Below the pieces are notes generated by a model. That model saw only the letters and a program-made list of their open reading frames with translations. It was not told where the DNA came from and ran no database searches. From NCBI GenBank assembly GCA_023954075.1, contig JAMLIV010000018.1:1-64000 (forward strand): 64,000 bases of DNA, given 5' to 3'. Position numbers and translations under genes: made by a program. Below are positions 50,921 to 58,575 of this stretch, piece by piece. Every line of letters begins with the position of its first letter. Positions within the stretch are counted from its first letter, which is position 1. Origin of the DNA: Lysobacteraceae bacterium (GTDB lineage Bacteria; Pseudomonadota; Gammaproteobacteria; Xanthomonadales; Xanthomonadaceae).

Positions 50921-51691
50921 TCAGGTCGCCGCGTCGCCCGCCAGCCGCGCCAGCAGCGACGCCAGCAGCGCCGGAAGCTGCGCGTTGGCGGCGGCGAGGT
51001 TGGCGAACACGTCCTCAAGGCTGATCTCCTTGCCGTCGCCGCAGCCGGCGGCCCAGTTCGCCACCGGTGCCAGGCAGGCGTAATCGAGATTCAGCTCGCG
51101 CGCCAGCGCGGCCTCGGGCATGCCGGTCATGCCGACGAGGTCGCAGCCGTCGCGCCGCATCCGCGCGATCTCGGCGCGGGTTTCAAAGCGCGGGCCGTTG
51201 GTCGCGCCGTAGCAGGCTCCATCCACCAGCGCCACGCCGGCGTCGCCGCCGGCATCGAGCAGCGCGTTGCGGATCCGCGCGCCGTAGGGCTCGCCGAATT
51301 CGACGTGGCGCATTTCGCCGGCGCCGTCCCAGTAGCTGGCGACGCGGCCGTGGGTGTAGTCGATGAGCTGATCGGGGACCACCAGTGCGCGCGGCGCACA
51401 GGCGGTCGTGATGCCGCCGACGGTGTTGATCGCAAGCACGGCCTGCGGGCCAAACTCGGCCAGCGCGTGCAGGTTGGCGCGGTAGTTGACCCGGTGCGGC
51501 GGCAGCGCGTGGTTTTCGCCGTGGCGGGCGAGGAACGCGACGGAGTAGCCGCAGAGCCGCCCGACGCGGATCGGGCCGGAAGGCTCGCCCCAGGGCGTTG
51601 CGGCTTCAATCGTGCGTTCCGGCGTGAAGCCGGGCAGCGCATACAGTCCGCTGCCGCCGATGACCGCCAGCGCGATCGGCCCGCCGCTCAT
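50921..51691 (-). CDS. S-methyl-5'-thioinosine/thioadenosine phosphorylase
   Basis: The 256-residue nucleoside phosphorylase (PNP/MTAP class 2) contains GGSGLYALPGF, FLARHGENHALPPHRVNYRANLHAL, NTVGGITTACAPR, GATNGPRFETRAEI and GMTGMPEAALARELNLDYA. It cleaves methylthioinosine or methylthioadenosine with phosphate. In pseudomonads the near relatives prefer methylthioinosine, but the residue pattern alone does not decide. It would recycle the methylthioadenosine made by SpeE. The ATG overlaps the hpt stop by 4 bp, tying it to purine salvage. Confidence 0.9.
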   Translation of the reverse strand: MSGGPIALAVIGGSGLYALPGFTPERTIEAATPWGEPSGPIRVGRLCGYSVAFLARHGENHALPPHRVNYRANLHALAEFGPQAVLAINTVGGITTACAPRALVVPDQLIDYTHGRVASYWDGAGEMRHVEFGEPYGARIRNALLDAGGDAGVALVDGACYGATNGPRFETRAEIARMRRDGCDLVGMTGMPEAALARELNLDYACLAPVANWAAGCGDGKEISLEDVFANLAAANAQLPALLASLLARLAGDAAT

Positions 51692-52230
51692 ATCGCGTAG
51701 ATGCCCGGCAGGTTGCGGCCCTGTTCGTAGTAGTCCATGCCGAAGCCGAAGACATAGCGATCCGGCAATTCCACGCCGACGTAGTCGGCGCTGATGCCCG
51801 GCACGCGGCGGTCGTGAAGTTTGCTGGTCAGCACCGCGATGCGCACCTCCTTCGCGCCTTCGCGAAGGCAGGCGTCGCGCACCGCCACCAGCGTCTGTCC
51901 CTCGTCGAGGATGTCGTCGACCAGCAGCACGCGCCGGTCCAGCATCGGCACCTGCGGATGGCGCAGCCAGCTGAGCCCGGTGCCGCGCGTCTTGCCGCGG
52001 TAGCGGGTGGCGTGCAGGTAGTCGAACTCCAGGTCGGTCCTGATCTCGAGCGCCAGCAGCGATGCGAACAGCATGCCGCCGTGCATCACGGTGAGGAACA
52101 GCGGACGGTCGCCGGCGTAGTCGGTGTCGATCTGCCGCGCCATGCGCGCGATTTCGCGTTCGAGCGTGGCGCGATCGAACAGCAGGTCGGCGGTGGGCAG
52201 GGCGTCGGAAAGCTTGGGGGGAGTGGACAT
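51688..52230 (-). CDS. hpt: Hypoxanthine-guanine phosphoribosyltransferase
   Basis: The 180-residue PRPP-dependent enzyme carries the PRPP loop VLLVDDILDEGQTLVAVRDAC (about residues 101-120) and VMHGGMLFASLLALEI, plus YVFGFGMDYYEQGRNLPGIYAI at the C-terminus. It salvages hypoxanthine and guanine to IMP and GMP. It is coupled to the MTIP gene, whose product releases hypoxanthine from methylthioinosine, an economical pairing. Confidence 0.93.
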   Translation of the reverse strand: MSTPPKLSDALPTADLLFDRATLEREIARMARQIDTDYAGDRPLFLTVMHGGMLFASLLALEIRTDLEFDYLHATRYRGKTRGTGLSWLRHPQVPMLDRRVLLVDDILDEGQTLVAVRDACLREGAKEVRIAVLTSKLHDRRVPGISADYVGVELPDRYVFGFGMDYYEQGRNLPGIYAI

Positions 52231-52253
52231 TGGCTTGGCGGCTCTTGCAAGAA

Positions 52254-52276
52254 ACCTTCTCCCCTCGGGAGAAGGT
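52254..52276. repeat. Intergenic hairpin repeat between hpt and nagZ
   Basis: ACCTTCTCCC (52254-52263) and GGGAGAAGGT (52267-52276) form a perfect 10-bp stem with a 3-nt loop; a CCCTCACCCTCTCCCGG stretch near 52362-52377 belongs to the same type of dispersed element. A similar repeat recurs at 55542-55572. It may act as a terminator for nagZ on the minus strand. Confidence 0.55.
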
Positions 52277-52385
52277 GCCCGGAGGGCGGATGAGGGTACG
52301 AACGAAGCGTGACAGCAAAGCCTTGCAGCGAGACTCGGGCACGCGCTTCGGTCGCGCCCTCACCCTCTCCCGGCCAGGAGACGGG

Positions 52386-53384
52386 CTATGCCGTCTGCAT
52401 TATGCCAAGCGCGGCGCGCGCATCGGACCAGCGCGCGTCGGCCAGCAGCGACGTCCAATCCATCGCGGGCTTTCCCGCCATCGATGCCAGCGCATCGGGG
52501 CGCATGTCCCGCGCGCGCATCGCCGCCAGCGCATCGGGCACCAGCGCCGGCGCGCACACCAGCACGCTGTCGCATCCGGCATCGTAATGGGCGTGCAGCC
52601 GCGCCGCGATGCCGCCGGCGGATTCGGCCGCCGCCATGCCGATGTCGTCGCTGAAGACCACCCCGCCGAACTTCATGGTTTCGCGCAGATACGCGATCCA
52701 GCGGCGCGAGTAGCCGGCCGGATCCGCATCCACTGCGGGATAGCTGACGTGGGCCATCATCACCGCCTCGGCACCGGCGGAAATTCCGCTGCGGAAGGGC
52801 AGCAGGTCCTCGGCTTCCAGCGCCTGCAGCGGGCGTGGATCGGTCGCGGCATCAAAGTGGGTGTCTTCCAGCACCGAGCCGTGACCGGGAAAGTGCTTGA
52901 GCGTGGCCGCCATGCCGGCCGCGTGCATGCCCTGCACGTAGGCGGCGGCAAGATTGGCCGTCACGCCGGGCGCGAGGTGGAAGGCGCGCTCGCCGATGGC
53001 GCGGTTGCCGCGCTTGAGGTCCACCACCGGCGCAAAGCTGAGGTCCAGCCCGATAGCGCGGATTTCCGCCGCCATCAGCCAGGCATGGGTGCGCGCGGCC
53101 TCCATCGCGCCGGCGGCGTCCGTATCGAACTGCGTCCCGAAGCGCGCCAGCGCCGGCAGCGCGGAAAACCCCTCGCGGAAGCGCTGCACCGGACCGCCTT
53201 CCTGATCCACGCACAGCAGAAGCGGGCGCGGCGCGGCCTCGCGCAGCGCCGCGCACAGCTCGCCGACCTGCGCGCGCGAAGCGAAATTGCGGGAGAACAG
53301 GATCACCCCGCCCACGCCCGGATGCGCCAGCCAGTCGCGCCCGGCGGCATCGAGTCCGGTACCGGCAATGCCGATCACGAGCAC
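52386..53384 (-). CDS. nagZ: Beta-N-acetylhexosaminidase (cell-wall recycling)
   Basis: The 332-residue glycoside hydrolase family 3 enzyme removes N-acetylglucosamine from anhydro-muropeptides in the cytosol. Diagnostic segments are VLVIGIAGTGL (start), VCVDQEGGPVQRFREGF-type CVDQEGGPVQRF, ATLKHFPGHGSVLEDTHFD (catalytic His loop, about residues 165-183) and VVFSDDIGMAAA (nucleophile Asp). Start: GTG 53384 with AAGGAG 8 nt upstream, overlapping the CYTH gene by 10 bp; the longer frame upstream is not NagZ-like. Confidence 0.93.
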   Translation of the reverse strand: MLVIGIAGTGLDAAGRDWLAHPGVGGVILFSRNFASRAQVGELCAALREAAPRPLLLCVDQEGGPVQRFREGFSALPALARFGTQFDTDAAGAMEAARTHAWLMAAEIRAIGLDLSFAPVVDLKRGNRAIGERAFHLAPGVTANLAAAYVQGMHAAGMAATLKHFPGHGSVLEDTHFDAATDPRPLQALEAEDLLPFRSGISAGAEAVMMAHVSYPAVDADPAGYSRRWIAYLRETMKFGGVVFSDDIGMAAAESAGGIAARLHAHYDAGCDSVLVCAPALVPDALAAMRARDMRPDALASMAGKPAMDWTSLLADARWSDARAALGIMQTA

Positions 53385-53887
53385 GGGTGGCGCTCCTTCT
53401 GCGTCCACTGCGAATACGGCCGCTCGGCCAGGGTCAGGTTGTAGTAGCGCAGCTGGTCGGTGACTTCCGGGCCCACCCATTCGGGCCTTTCGAAGGCCTC
53501 ATCCAGCGCCGCAAGCTCGATCTCGGCCACGACCAGCCCGGCGTTTTCGCCGCCGAACTCGTCGATCTCCCACAGGTGCCCGGCGTGGTGCACGTGGTGG
53601 CGCGTCTTTTCGATCCGCCCGCCCACGCACAGCGCCAGCAGCGCCTCGGCATCGGCCAGCGGCACGGGATAGTCGAACTCCTGCCGCCACGCGCCCAGCT
53701 CGCGCGATTTGATGTTGAGCGCCGCCGATTCCCCCGCGATGCGCACCCGAATCGAGACGTTCTGCTCGCCCTCGCGCAGCGCCCGTGCGTCGTTGAGATA
53801 GCCCTGCGCCATGCGCTGGCTGTACGAGGCGCACGCACGCCAGGCGTCGCTTGCGGGCAGGAACTTGCGCTCGATTTCGATGGACAT
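53375..53887 (-). CDS. CYTH domain inorganic triphosphatase
   Basis: The 170-residue protein has the CYTH motif EIERKFLP at residues 3-10, the basic RVRIAGESAALNIKSRE strand and the acidic EIDEFGGENAGLVVAEIEL strand that line the triphosphate tunnel. Bacterial members hydrolyse tripolyphosphate. Start: ATG 53887, the only one matching the ExExK position; the longer frame is unsupported. It overlaps nagZ by 10 bp, so the two are expressed together, although no functional link is known. Confidence 0.9.
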   Translation of the reverse strand: MSIEIERKFLPASDAWRACASYSQRMAQGYLNDARALREGEQNVSIRVRIAGESAALNIKSRELGAWRQEFDYPVPLADAEALLALCVGGRIEKTRHHVHHAGHLWEIDEFGGENAGLVVAEIELAALDEAFERPEWVGPEVTDQLRYYNLTLAERPYSQWTQKERHPCS

Positions 53888-54013
53888 CCAGAACCTCAGC
53901 CTTCCCGCGTCGAACGCGCGCTCGCGTCCTGCCCGCCGACGGTGACGCGGGTTGCCACGCGCTACGACAAGCGCGGCAAAGGGCACCCATTCTGGTGGCG
54001 CCTCACCCTCGCA

Positions 54014-55342
54014 TCAACCCTTCTCGAACAGCGCGATCGACTCCACGTGTGCGGTGTGCGGGAACATGTCCATCACACCGGCCGCCGCGAGCCGGTAGCC
54101 ATGATCGCGCACCAGGAGGCCGGCGTCGCGCGCCAGCGAGCCGGGGTGGCAGGAGACGTAGACGATGCGGCCGATCCCGTCGAGCGGAAGCTGCGCGATG
54201 GTGGCATCGGCACCGGTGCGCGGCGGGTCGAGCAGCAGCGCATCGAACCCTTGGCGCAGCCACGGCGCATTGCGCAGGTCGCCGACCAGGTCGGCGGCGT
54301 GGAAGTCGACGTTGCCGATGCCGTTGCGCCGCGCATTCTCGTGCGCGCGCCGCACCAGTCCGGCGTCACCTTCCACGCCTACTGCCTGGGCGCAGCGGCG
54401 CGCCAGCGGCAGGGTGAAGTTGCCCAGGCCGCAGAAGAGATCGAGCACGCGCTCGTACGGCGCGGGATCGAGCAGGGAGAGCGCGTGGTCGATCATGCGC
54501 TGGTTCATCGCGCCGTTGACCTGGATGAAGTCGAGCGGGCGGAATGCGTAATCCACGCCGTGGGCGGGAAGCGCGAAGTGCAACTCCTCCGCGCCGCCGT
54601 CGATCGGCACCACGGTATCGTTGCCGCCCGGCTGCAGGAAGATCGCGAAACCTTCGCGCTCGCCGAAGGCCACCAGCCGCGCGCGGTCCTCATCGGACAG
54701 CGGCTGGAGGTTGCGGAACACCAGCGCGGTGCGGTCGTCGCCGGCGGCGATCTCGATCTGCGGAATCTGCGCGCGCGCGTCCATCGCATCGACCAGTTCG
54801 GCGATGGCCGCGACGCGGCTGCCGACGCCCTCGACCAGCACCTCGCAGCGCGAAACGTCCGCGATGAAGCGCGGATCGGCGGCTTCGCGGAAGCCGGCCA
54901 GCACGCGGCCCTTCTTCGGCACGAACTTGACGCCGAGCCGGGCCTTGCGCCGGTAGTTCCACGGCTCGCCCACCAGCGGTTCGAGCCAGCGCTCGGGCCG
55001 TACCTGGCCGATGCGCTCGAAGTTCTCGGCCAGCGTGTGCTGCTTGGCCGCGACCTGCGCCTGCGGGGCCAGATGCTGCAGGACGCAGCCGCCGCACACG
55101 CCAAAGTGCGCGCAGCGGGGCGTGACGCGATGTGGCGAGGCGGCAAGCACCTCGATGGTGCCGCCTTCGTCGAACTGTTTGCGCGAAACGCGGACCTGGG
55201 CGCGGACCTTTTCACCCGGCAGCGCGCCGGTCACGAAGACGGCCTTGCCCTCGTGACGCGCGACGCCGCGGCCATCGTGGCTCAGGTCGGTGATGTCGAG
55301 CTCAAGCTCGACGAACTGCTGGGGACGGCGCGTTCTGGACAC
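54014..55342 (-). CDS. rlmD: 23S rRNA (uracil-1939-C5)-methyltransferase
   Basis: The 442-residue enzyme has an N-terminal TRAM domain (about residues 10-65), an iron-sulfur cysteine set (CAHFGVCGGCVLQHL, about 85-99 plus a later Cys) and a C-terminal SAM methyltransferase domain. The SAM motif is VLDLFCGLGNFTLPLA, and DPPRTGAD and VYVSCHPGSLARDA carry the catalytic cysteine. It methylates U1939 of 23S rRNA. It is 126 bp downstream of a spacer with no obvious features, and divergent from tRNA-Ser. Confidence 0.94.
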   Translation of the reverse strand: MSRTRRPQQFVELELDITDLSHDGRGVARHEGKAVFVTGALPGEKVRAQVRVSRKQFDEGGTIEVLAASPHRVTPRCAHFGVCGGCVLQHLAPQAQVAAKQHTLAENFERIGQVRPERWLEPLVGEPWNYRRKARLGVKFVPKKGRVLAGFREAADPRFIADVSRCEVLVEGVGSRVAAIAELVDAMDARAQIPQIEIAAGDDRTALVFRNLQPLSDEDRARLVAFGEREGFAIFLQPGGNDTVVPIDGGAEELHFALPAHGVDYAFRPLDFIQVNGAMNQRMIDHALSLLDPAPYERVLDLFCGLGNFTLPLARRCAQAVGVEGDAGLVRRAHENARRNGIGNVDFHAADLVGDLRNAPWLRQGFDALLLDPPRTGADATIAQLPLDGIGRIVYVSCHPGSLARDAGLLVRDHGYRLAAAGVMDMFPHTAHVESIALFEKG

Positions 55343-55541
55343 GGGCGGGCACGATGCGAGGCGGGCGGGAGCCGGGCATTCTCGCAGATTCGGCCGTGCG
55401 GGCTGACAACGCGGCCGCAGGCATGGACAATGCGCGCTCTTCTTTGCGCCTGTCGTACTTGGGGAAAGGCCAGGTGAGGGGCGAACGGCGAAGCGGCGAT
55501 GACTCTCTGCTGCCGCGGCTGAAAAAGCCCCCTCACCCCAA

Positions 55542-55572
55542 CCCTCTCCCCCGCCGCAGGCCGGGGAGAGGG
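55542..55572. repeat. Intergenic CCCTCTCCCC inverted repeat
   Basis: CCCTCTCCCC (55542-55551) and GGGGAGAGGG (55563-55572) form a perfect stem with an 11-nt loop, preceded by CCCCTCACCCCAA. This is the same family of dispersed intergenic element as at 52254 and 63632. It lies in the 430-bp gap between rlmD and tRNA-Ser. Confidence 0.6.
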
Positions 55573-55620
55573 AGCACGGAAGCGCGCCGGCCCGAACGGT
55601 GCGTTGCGGCAGGAATATCC

Positions 55621-55666
55621 GGATGGGTGGCCGAGCGGTTTAAGGCACCGGTCTTGAAAACCGGCG
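55621..55666 (+). repeat. Partial tRNA-Ser duplicate (5' half)
   Basis: These 46 bp are identical to the first 46 nt of the complete tRNA-Ser at 55773, from the acceptor 5' strand to the anticodon stem. The sequence then diverges and no 3' half or matching acceptor strand follows, so it is not a functional tRNA. Confidence 0.9.
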
Positions 55667-55772
55667 GGATGCCGAAGCCAACGGCGCAGCGCTGGCCCCG
55701 AAGGGGCGGGGGCAGGACGCCCCGAGTCAAACCGGCGTCGCCGGGTGACGTTGCGATATCGTTGAAAGATGC

Positions 55773-55862
55773 GGATGGGTGGCCGAGCGGTTTAAGGCAC
55801 CGGTCTTGAAAACCGGCGTAGTGGCGACACTACCGTGGGTTCGAATCCCACCCCATCCGCCA
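55773..55862 (+). tRNA. serT: tRNA-Ser(UGA)
   Basis: A 90-nt tRNA folds fully: acceptor GGATGGG with CCCATCC, a D arm beginning GGCCGAGCGGTTTAAGGC, anticodon TGA in CTTGAAA, a long class II variable arm, T-loop GTTCGAATC, discriminator G and an encoded CCA at 55860-55862. Anticodon UGA reads UCN codons, mainly UCA/UCG. Confidence 0.96.
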
Positions 55863-55892
55863 CCTGCGGTGGCTCTGCCAAAGTGATTCCCG

Positions 55893-55918
55893 GCCATCGC
55901 GCTTGCAGGCGCGATGGC
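55893..55918. repeat. Perfect 10-bp inverted repeat downstream of tRNA-Ser
   Basis: GCCATCGCGC (55893-55902) and GCGCGATGGC (55909-55918) flank a 6-nt loop 31 bp after the tRNA. It has no T-run; it may act in tRNA transcript ending or processing. Confidence 0.5.
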
Positions 55919-55958
55919 GTTCACAGGCTCGCAGCTTCCGCTGCTCGAAAGCCCTGTT

Positions 55959-55972
55959 CACCCCATCCGCCA
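55959..55972 (+). repeat. tRNA-Ser 3'-end fragment
   Basis: CACCCCATCCGCCA repeats the last 14 nt of the tRNA-Ser gene, including the CCA, about 100 bp downstream. Such fragments are the usual trace of an integration (att) site. Confidence 0.6.
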
Positions 55973-55978
55973 GCTTTT

Positions 55979-56779
55979 TCAGCCGGCGTTCGCCACCGGC
56001 GGCAGCACCAGTTCGGCCGCCACGGCCAGGTGGTCGGAAGACAGGTCCGCCAGCGCCCAGCGGCGCTCGACGCCGACCTCGCCCGAGACCAGGATATGGT
56101 CGATGGCGCGACGCGGCTGCCACCTCGGGAACGACGGGATGCGCTCGTCGGGCGGGCGCAGCTGGGTGTGGCGATAGAGCGACAGCATCTCGGGCGAATC
56201 GGATTCGCAGTTGAAGTCGCCCATCAGCACCTTGTGCCCCGGGCCGGTCAGGAGTTCGCCGAGGAACGCGGCCTGCGCGGTGCGCGCGCGCAGGGAGAGC
56301 GAGAGGTGGGCGATGGCGATGGTCAGCGAATCCGCGCCGTGGCCGTAGCGCACCACGAGCGCGCCGCGGCCGGGAATGCGGCTGGGAAGGGCGTAATCGA
56401 CCACTTCATCGGGCTGGTCCCGGCACAGCAGGCCGTTGGCGCTGGCCGCGACGCCGGCCAGACGGCGGTTGGGCTGGTGGCTCCAGTACGGGAAGCCGGC
56501 GCGTTCGGCCAGGTAGTGGGTCTGGTTGACGAAGCCCGAGCGCAGCGAGCCGGCATCGGCTTCCTGCAGGCCCACGAGGTCGAAGCCGGAGACCTGATCG
56601 GCCAGCACGTCGAGGTTGTCGCGCTTGCGCCGGCTCGGCAGCACGTGGTTCCACGAACCGGTGACGTACTCGCGATAGCTGTTGGTGGCGTGGCCGGCCT
56701 GGATGTTGGCGCTGAGCAGCGACAGGCGCCGCGACTCGGATCGCGGCGCAGCAGGATGCGATGACGGCTTCAGGGTCAT
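55979..56779 (-). CDS. Endonuclease/exonuclease/phosphatase family protein
   Basis: The 266-residue protein shows the EEP fold: LSLLSANIQAGHATNSYR (start), LVGLQEADAGSLRSGF (catalytic Glu), LIVAIAHLSLSLRAR-type strand ITIAIAHLSLSL, VLMGDFNCESDS and the terminal SSDHLAVAAEL His. Many relatives are Mg2+-dependent phosphodiesterases acting on DNA, RNA or inositol phosphates; the substrate is unknown. It sits last in the cytochrome c4-dsbA-dsbA-EEP minus-strand cluster and 55 bp after dsbA. Confidence 0.85.
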   Translation of the reverse strand: MTLKPSSHPAAPRSESRRLSLLSANIQAGHATNSYREYVTGSWNHVLPSRRKRDNLDVLADQVSGFDLVGLQEADAGSLRSGFVNQTHYLAERAGFPYWSHQPNRRLAGVAASANGLLCRDQPDEVVDYALPSRIPGRGALVVRYGHGADSLTIAIAHLSLSLRARTAQAAFLGELLTGPGHKVLMGDFNCESDSPEMLSLYRHTQLRPPDERIPSFPRWQPRRAIDHILVSGEVGVERRWALADLSSDHLAVAAELVLPPVANAG

Positions 56780-56833
56780 GTTGCCGAACTGGGGCCGGTG
56801 CGCACGGGCTTCAAGCCGGGCCGGATTCGCGCT

Positions 56834-57505
56834 TCAGGCCGCGGCCGGCTTGCGCGCGGCGCGCTCGCGGGCGATCAGCCGGTCGACGATCTCCAGCATG
56901 CCCTTGAAGCCGCCCCGATCCTGCGGCGGCGCCATGACGCGGTACTTGCCGGCGACGACCATGGTCGGCGTGCCCTCGATGTTCCAGGCCGCGGCGCGCT
57001 CGCGCGCGGTGGCGACCTTGGCGTTCACCGGGAAGCTGTCGAGGGTGGACAGGAACTGCGCCTTGTCCACGCCGTGCTCGGCGTAGAAGTCGGCCAGATC
57101 CTCGATCTTGCTGACGGGGCGGCGCTCGGTGTGCAGCGCTTCGAACAGGGCGTCGTGGGTCTTGTCGAGTGCGCCCATGGTTTCGGCGGTGTAGTAGACC
57201 CGCGCGTAGACCTCCCAGACGCCGCCGAAGGCCGCCGGCAGGTATTCGAACTTCACGTCGTCCGCCAGCGTCTTCTTCCACTGGCTGACCAGCGGCTGGA
57301 AGTGGGCGCAGTGCGAGCAGGAATAGCCGAACACCTCCACCACCTCGATCGCGTCGGCGCTGGTCTCGGTGGCCGGCGTGATGAGGGTGTAGTCGCGCCC
57401 TTCGACCGGATCGGTGGACTGGGCGTACGCCGCGCCGGCAAACGCCGCGGTGAGAAGTACAAGAGCCGCCATCTGGCCGCTTCGGCGCATGAAACGCTGC
57501 AACAT
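56834..57505 (-). CDS. dsbA: Thiol:disulfide interchange protein DsbA
   Basis: The 223-residue periplasmic protein has a signal peptide (QMAALVLLTAAFAGAAYAQS) and a thioredoxin fold with the active site VFGYSCSHCAHF (CSHC, about residues 60-70). TPTMVVAGKYRV has the cis-proline. It introduces disulfides into secreted proteins. It lies behind a second DsbA-like lipoprotein with 170 bp between the genes, which contain a strong hairpin. Confidence 0.93.
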   Translation of the reverse strand: MLQRFMRRSGQMAALVLLTAAFAGAAYAQSTDPVEGRDYTLITPATETSADAIEVVEVFGYSCSHCAHFQPLVSQWKKTLADDVKFEYLPAAFGGVWEVYARVYYTAETMGALDKTHDALFEALHTERRPVSKIEDLADFYAEHGVDKAQFLSTLDSFPVNAKVATARERAAAWNIEGTPTMVVAGKYRVMAPPQDRGGFKGMLEIVDRLIARERAARKPAAA

Positions 57506-57627
57506 CGGGAATCTCCCTGCCTTGAAGAAAGAGCCGAAGACGTCGGCCCGAAGTGGTGTCTAGACTACCGCGCGCGGCGAAGGTTCCGCACCCGCCGGGC
57601 GGAACGTCGATTCAGGAACCCCCAGAC

Positions 57628-57656
57628 GACGATCCCCGCACGCGGCGGGGATCGTC
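57628..57656 (-). terminator. Hairpin between the two dsbA-type genes
   Basis: GACGATCCCCGC (57628-57639) pairs perfectly with GCGGGGATCGTC (57645-57656) around a 5-nt loop, 20 bp after the stop of the upstream lipoprotein gene on the minus strand. There is no T-run. It may reduce read-through into dsbA or protect the 3' end. Confidence 0.5.
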
Positions 57657-57675
57657 TGGCACCCGGCGGGCGCGA

Positions 57676-58575
57676 TCAGCGCGCCGCCGCCTGCTGTTGG
57701 GCGATTTCACGCTGCGCCAGCCAGCGCGCGGTCTGCAGCATGCCCTCGTGGCCGCGATCGCCGGTCGGCGGCACGCGGTACTTGCCCGCCACGACCAGGG
57801 TCGGCGTGCTTTCCACGCCCCAGCGCACCAGGGTCTTCTGGCTGCGCGAGATTTGGGTGTTGACGGCGAACGAGGCCGCCGTCGCCTTGAACGCCTCGGC
57901 ATCGACGCCCAGTTCGGCGTAGAGCTTGGCGATGTCGTCGATCTTCCCGGCCCCGAGGCGCTGCTGTTCGGCCAGTGCCTTGAACATGCCGGCCTGGGTC
58001 TGCTCGAGCATGCCCATCGCCTGCGCGGCGTAGAAGCCGCGCGCGATCGGCTCGAACGCGCCGTGCGACATCGGGGCCTGGACGAAATTCACCTGCGGCG
58101 GAAGCGAGGCCTCCCAGGCCGGAAGCAGGGTCTGCAAGCGCGCGCAGTGGATGCAGGTGTAGGAAAACACCTCGGCGATCTCGACCTTGCCCGGAACCGA
58201 GGTCAGCGTCTGCGGCGGATCGATGGGCTGGTAGTCCGTGCCCAGGCGCGGCTCGGGGCCTTCCGGCACGACCGGCACGACCGGCTGCGCCGGTGCGGCG
58301 TCGGCCACAGCCGCCTGCGGCGGGGCGGATGGCGCGTCAGGCGTGGCCTCGACGGCGTCTGCTTCGGCTGCGGCGGCTTGCGTCGGCGCGGCGTCGGCGG
58401 GCACTGCGGCGGGAGTTGCTTCAGCCGGTGCTTCGGCCGGTGCGGCGGGCGCGCTGGCGGCAGGGGTTGACGCGGCGGGCGGATTCGGCGCGGAGCTTTC
58501 GCCACCGCAGGCGGCCAGCGCCAGCAGGCCCAGCGCGATCAGCCCGCGCGTGGCGACGACGTTCAGGCGGCTCAT
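57676..58575 (-). CDS. DsbA-like thioredoxin-fold lipoprotein
   Basis: The 299-residue protein has a lipoprotein signal (GLIALGLLALAACGG), a long Ala/Pro/Glu-rich linker (about residues 24-100) and a C-terminal DsbA fold with active site VFSYTCIHCARL (CIHC) and cis-Pro in TPTLVVAGKYRV. Its similarity to the following dsbA suggests an ancient duplication, with the CIHC dipeptide predicting a different redox potential. Start: ATG 58575, overlapping the cytochrome c4 stop by 4 bp, so it is co-translated. It would be tethered to a membrane by lipid. Confidence 0.9.
   Translation of the reverse strand: MSRLNVVATRGLIALGLLALAACGGESSAPNPPAASTPAASAPAAPAEAPAEATPAAVPADAAPTQAAAAEADAVEATPDAPSAPPQAAVADAAPAQPVVPVVPEGPEPRLGTDYQPIDPPQTLTSVPGKVEIAEVFSYTCIHCARLQTLLPAWEASLPPQVNFVQAPMSHGAFEPIARGFYAAQAMGMLEQTQAGMFKALAEQQRLGAGKIDDIAKLYAELGVDAEAFKATAASFAVNTQISRSQKTLVRWGVESTPTLVVAGKYRVPPTGDRGHEGMLQTARWLAQREIAQQQAAAR

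Noticed and set aside
55621..55666. A second tRNA-Ser
   Set aside because: Only the 5' half is present; no T arm, variable arm or acceptor 3' strand follows.
55893..55918. Rho-independent terminator after tRNA-Ser
   Set aside because: The stem is perfect, but the following sequence has no T-run, so it is listed only as an inverted repeat.
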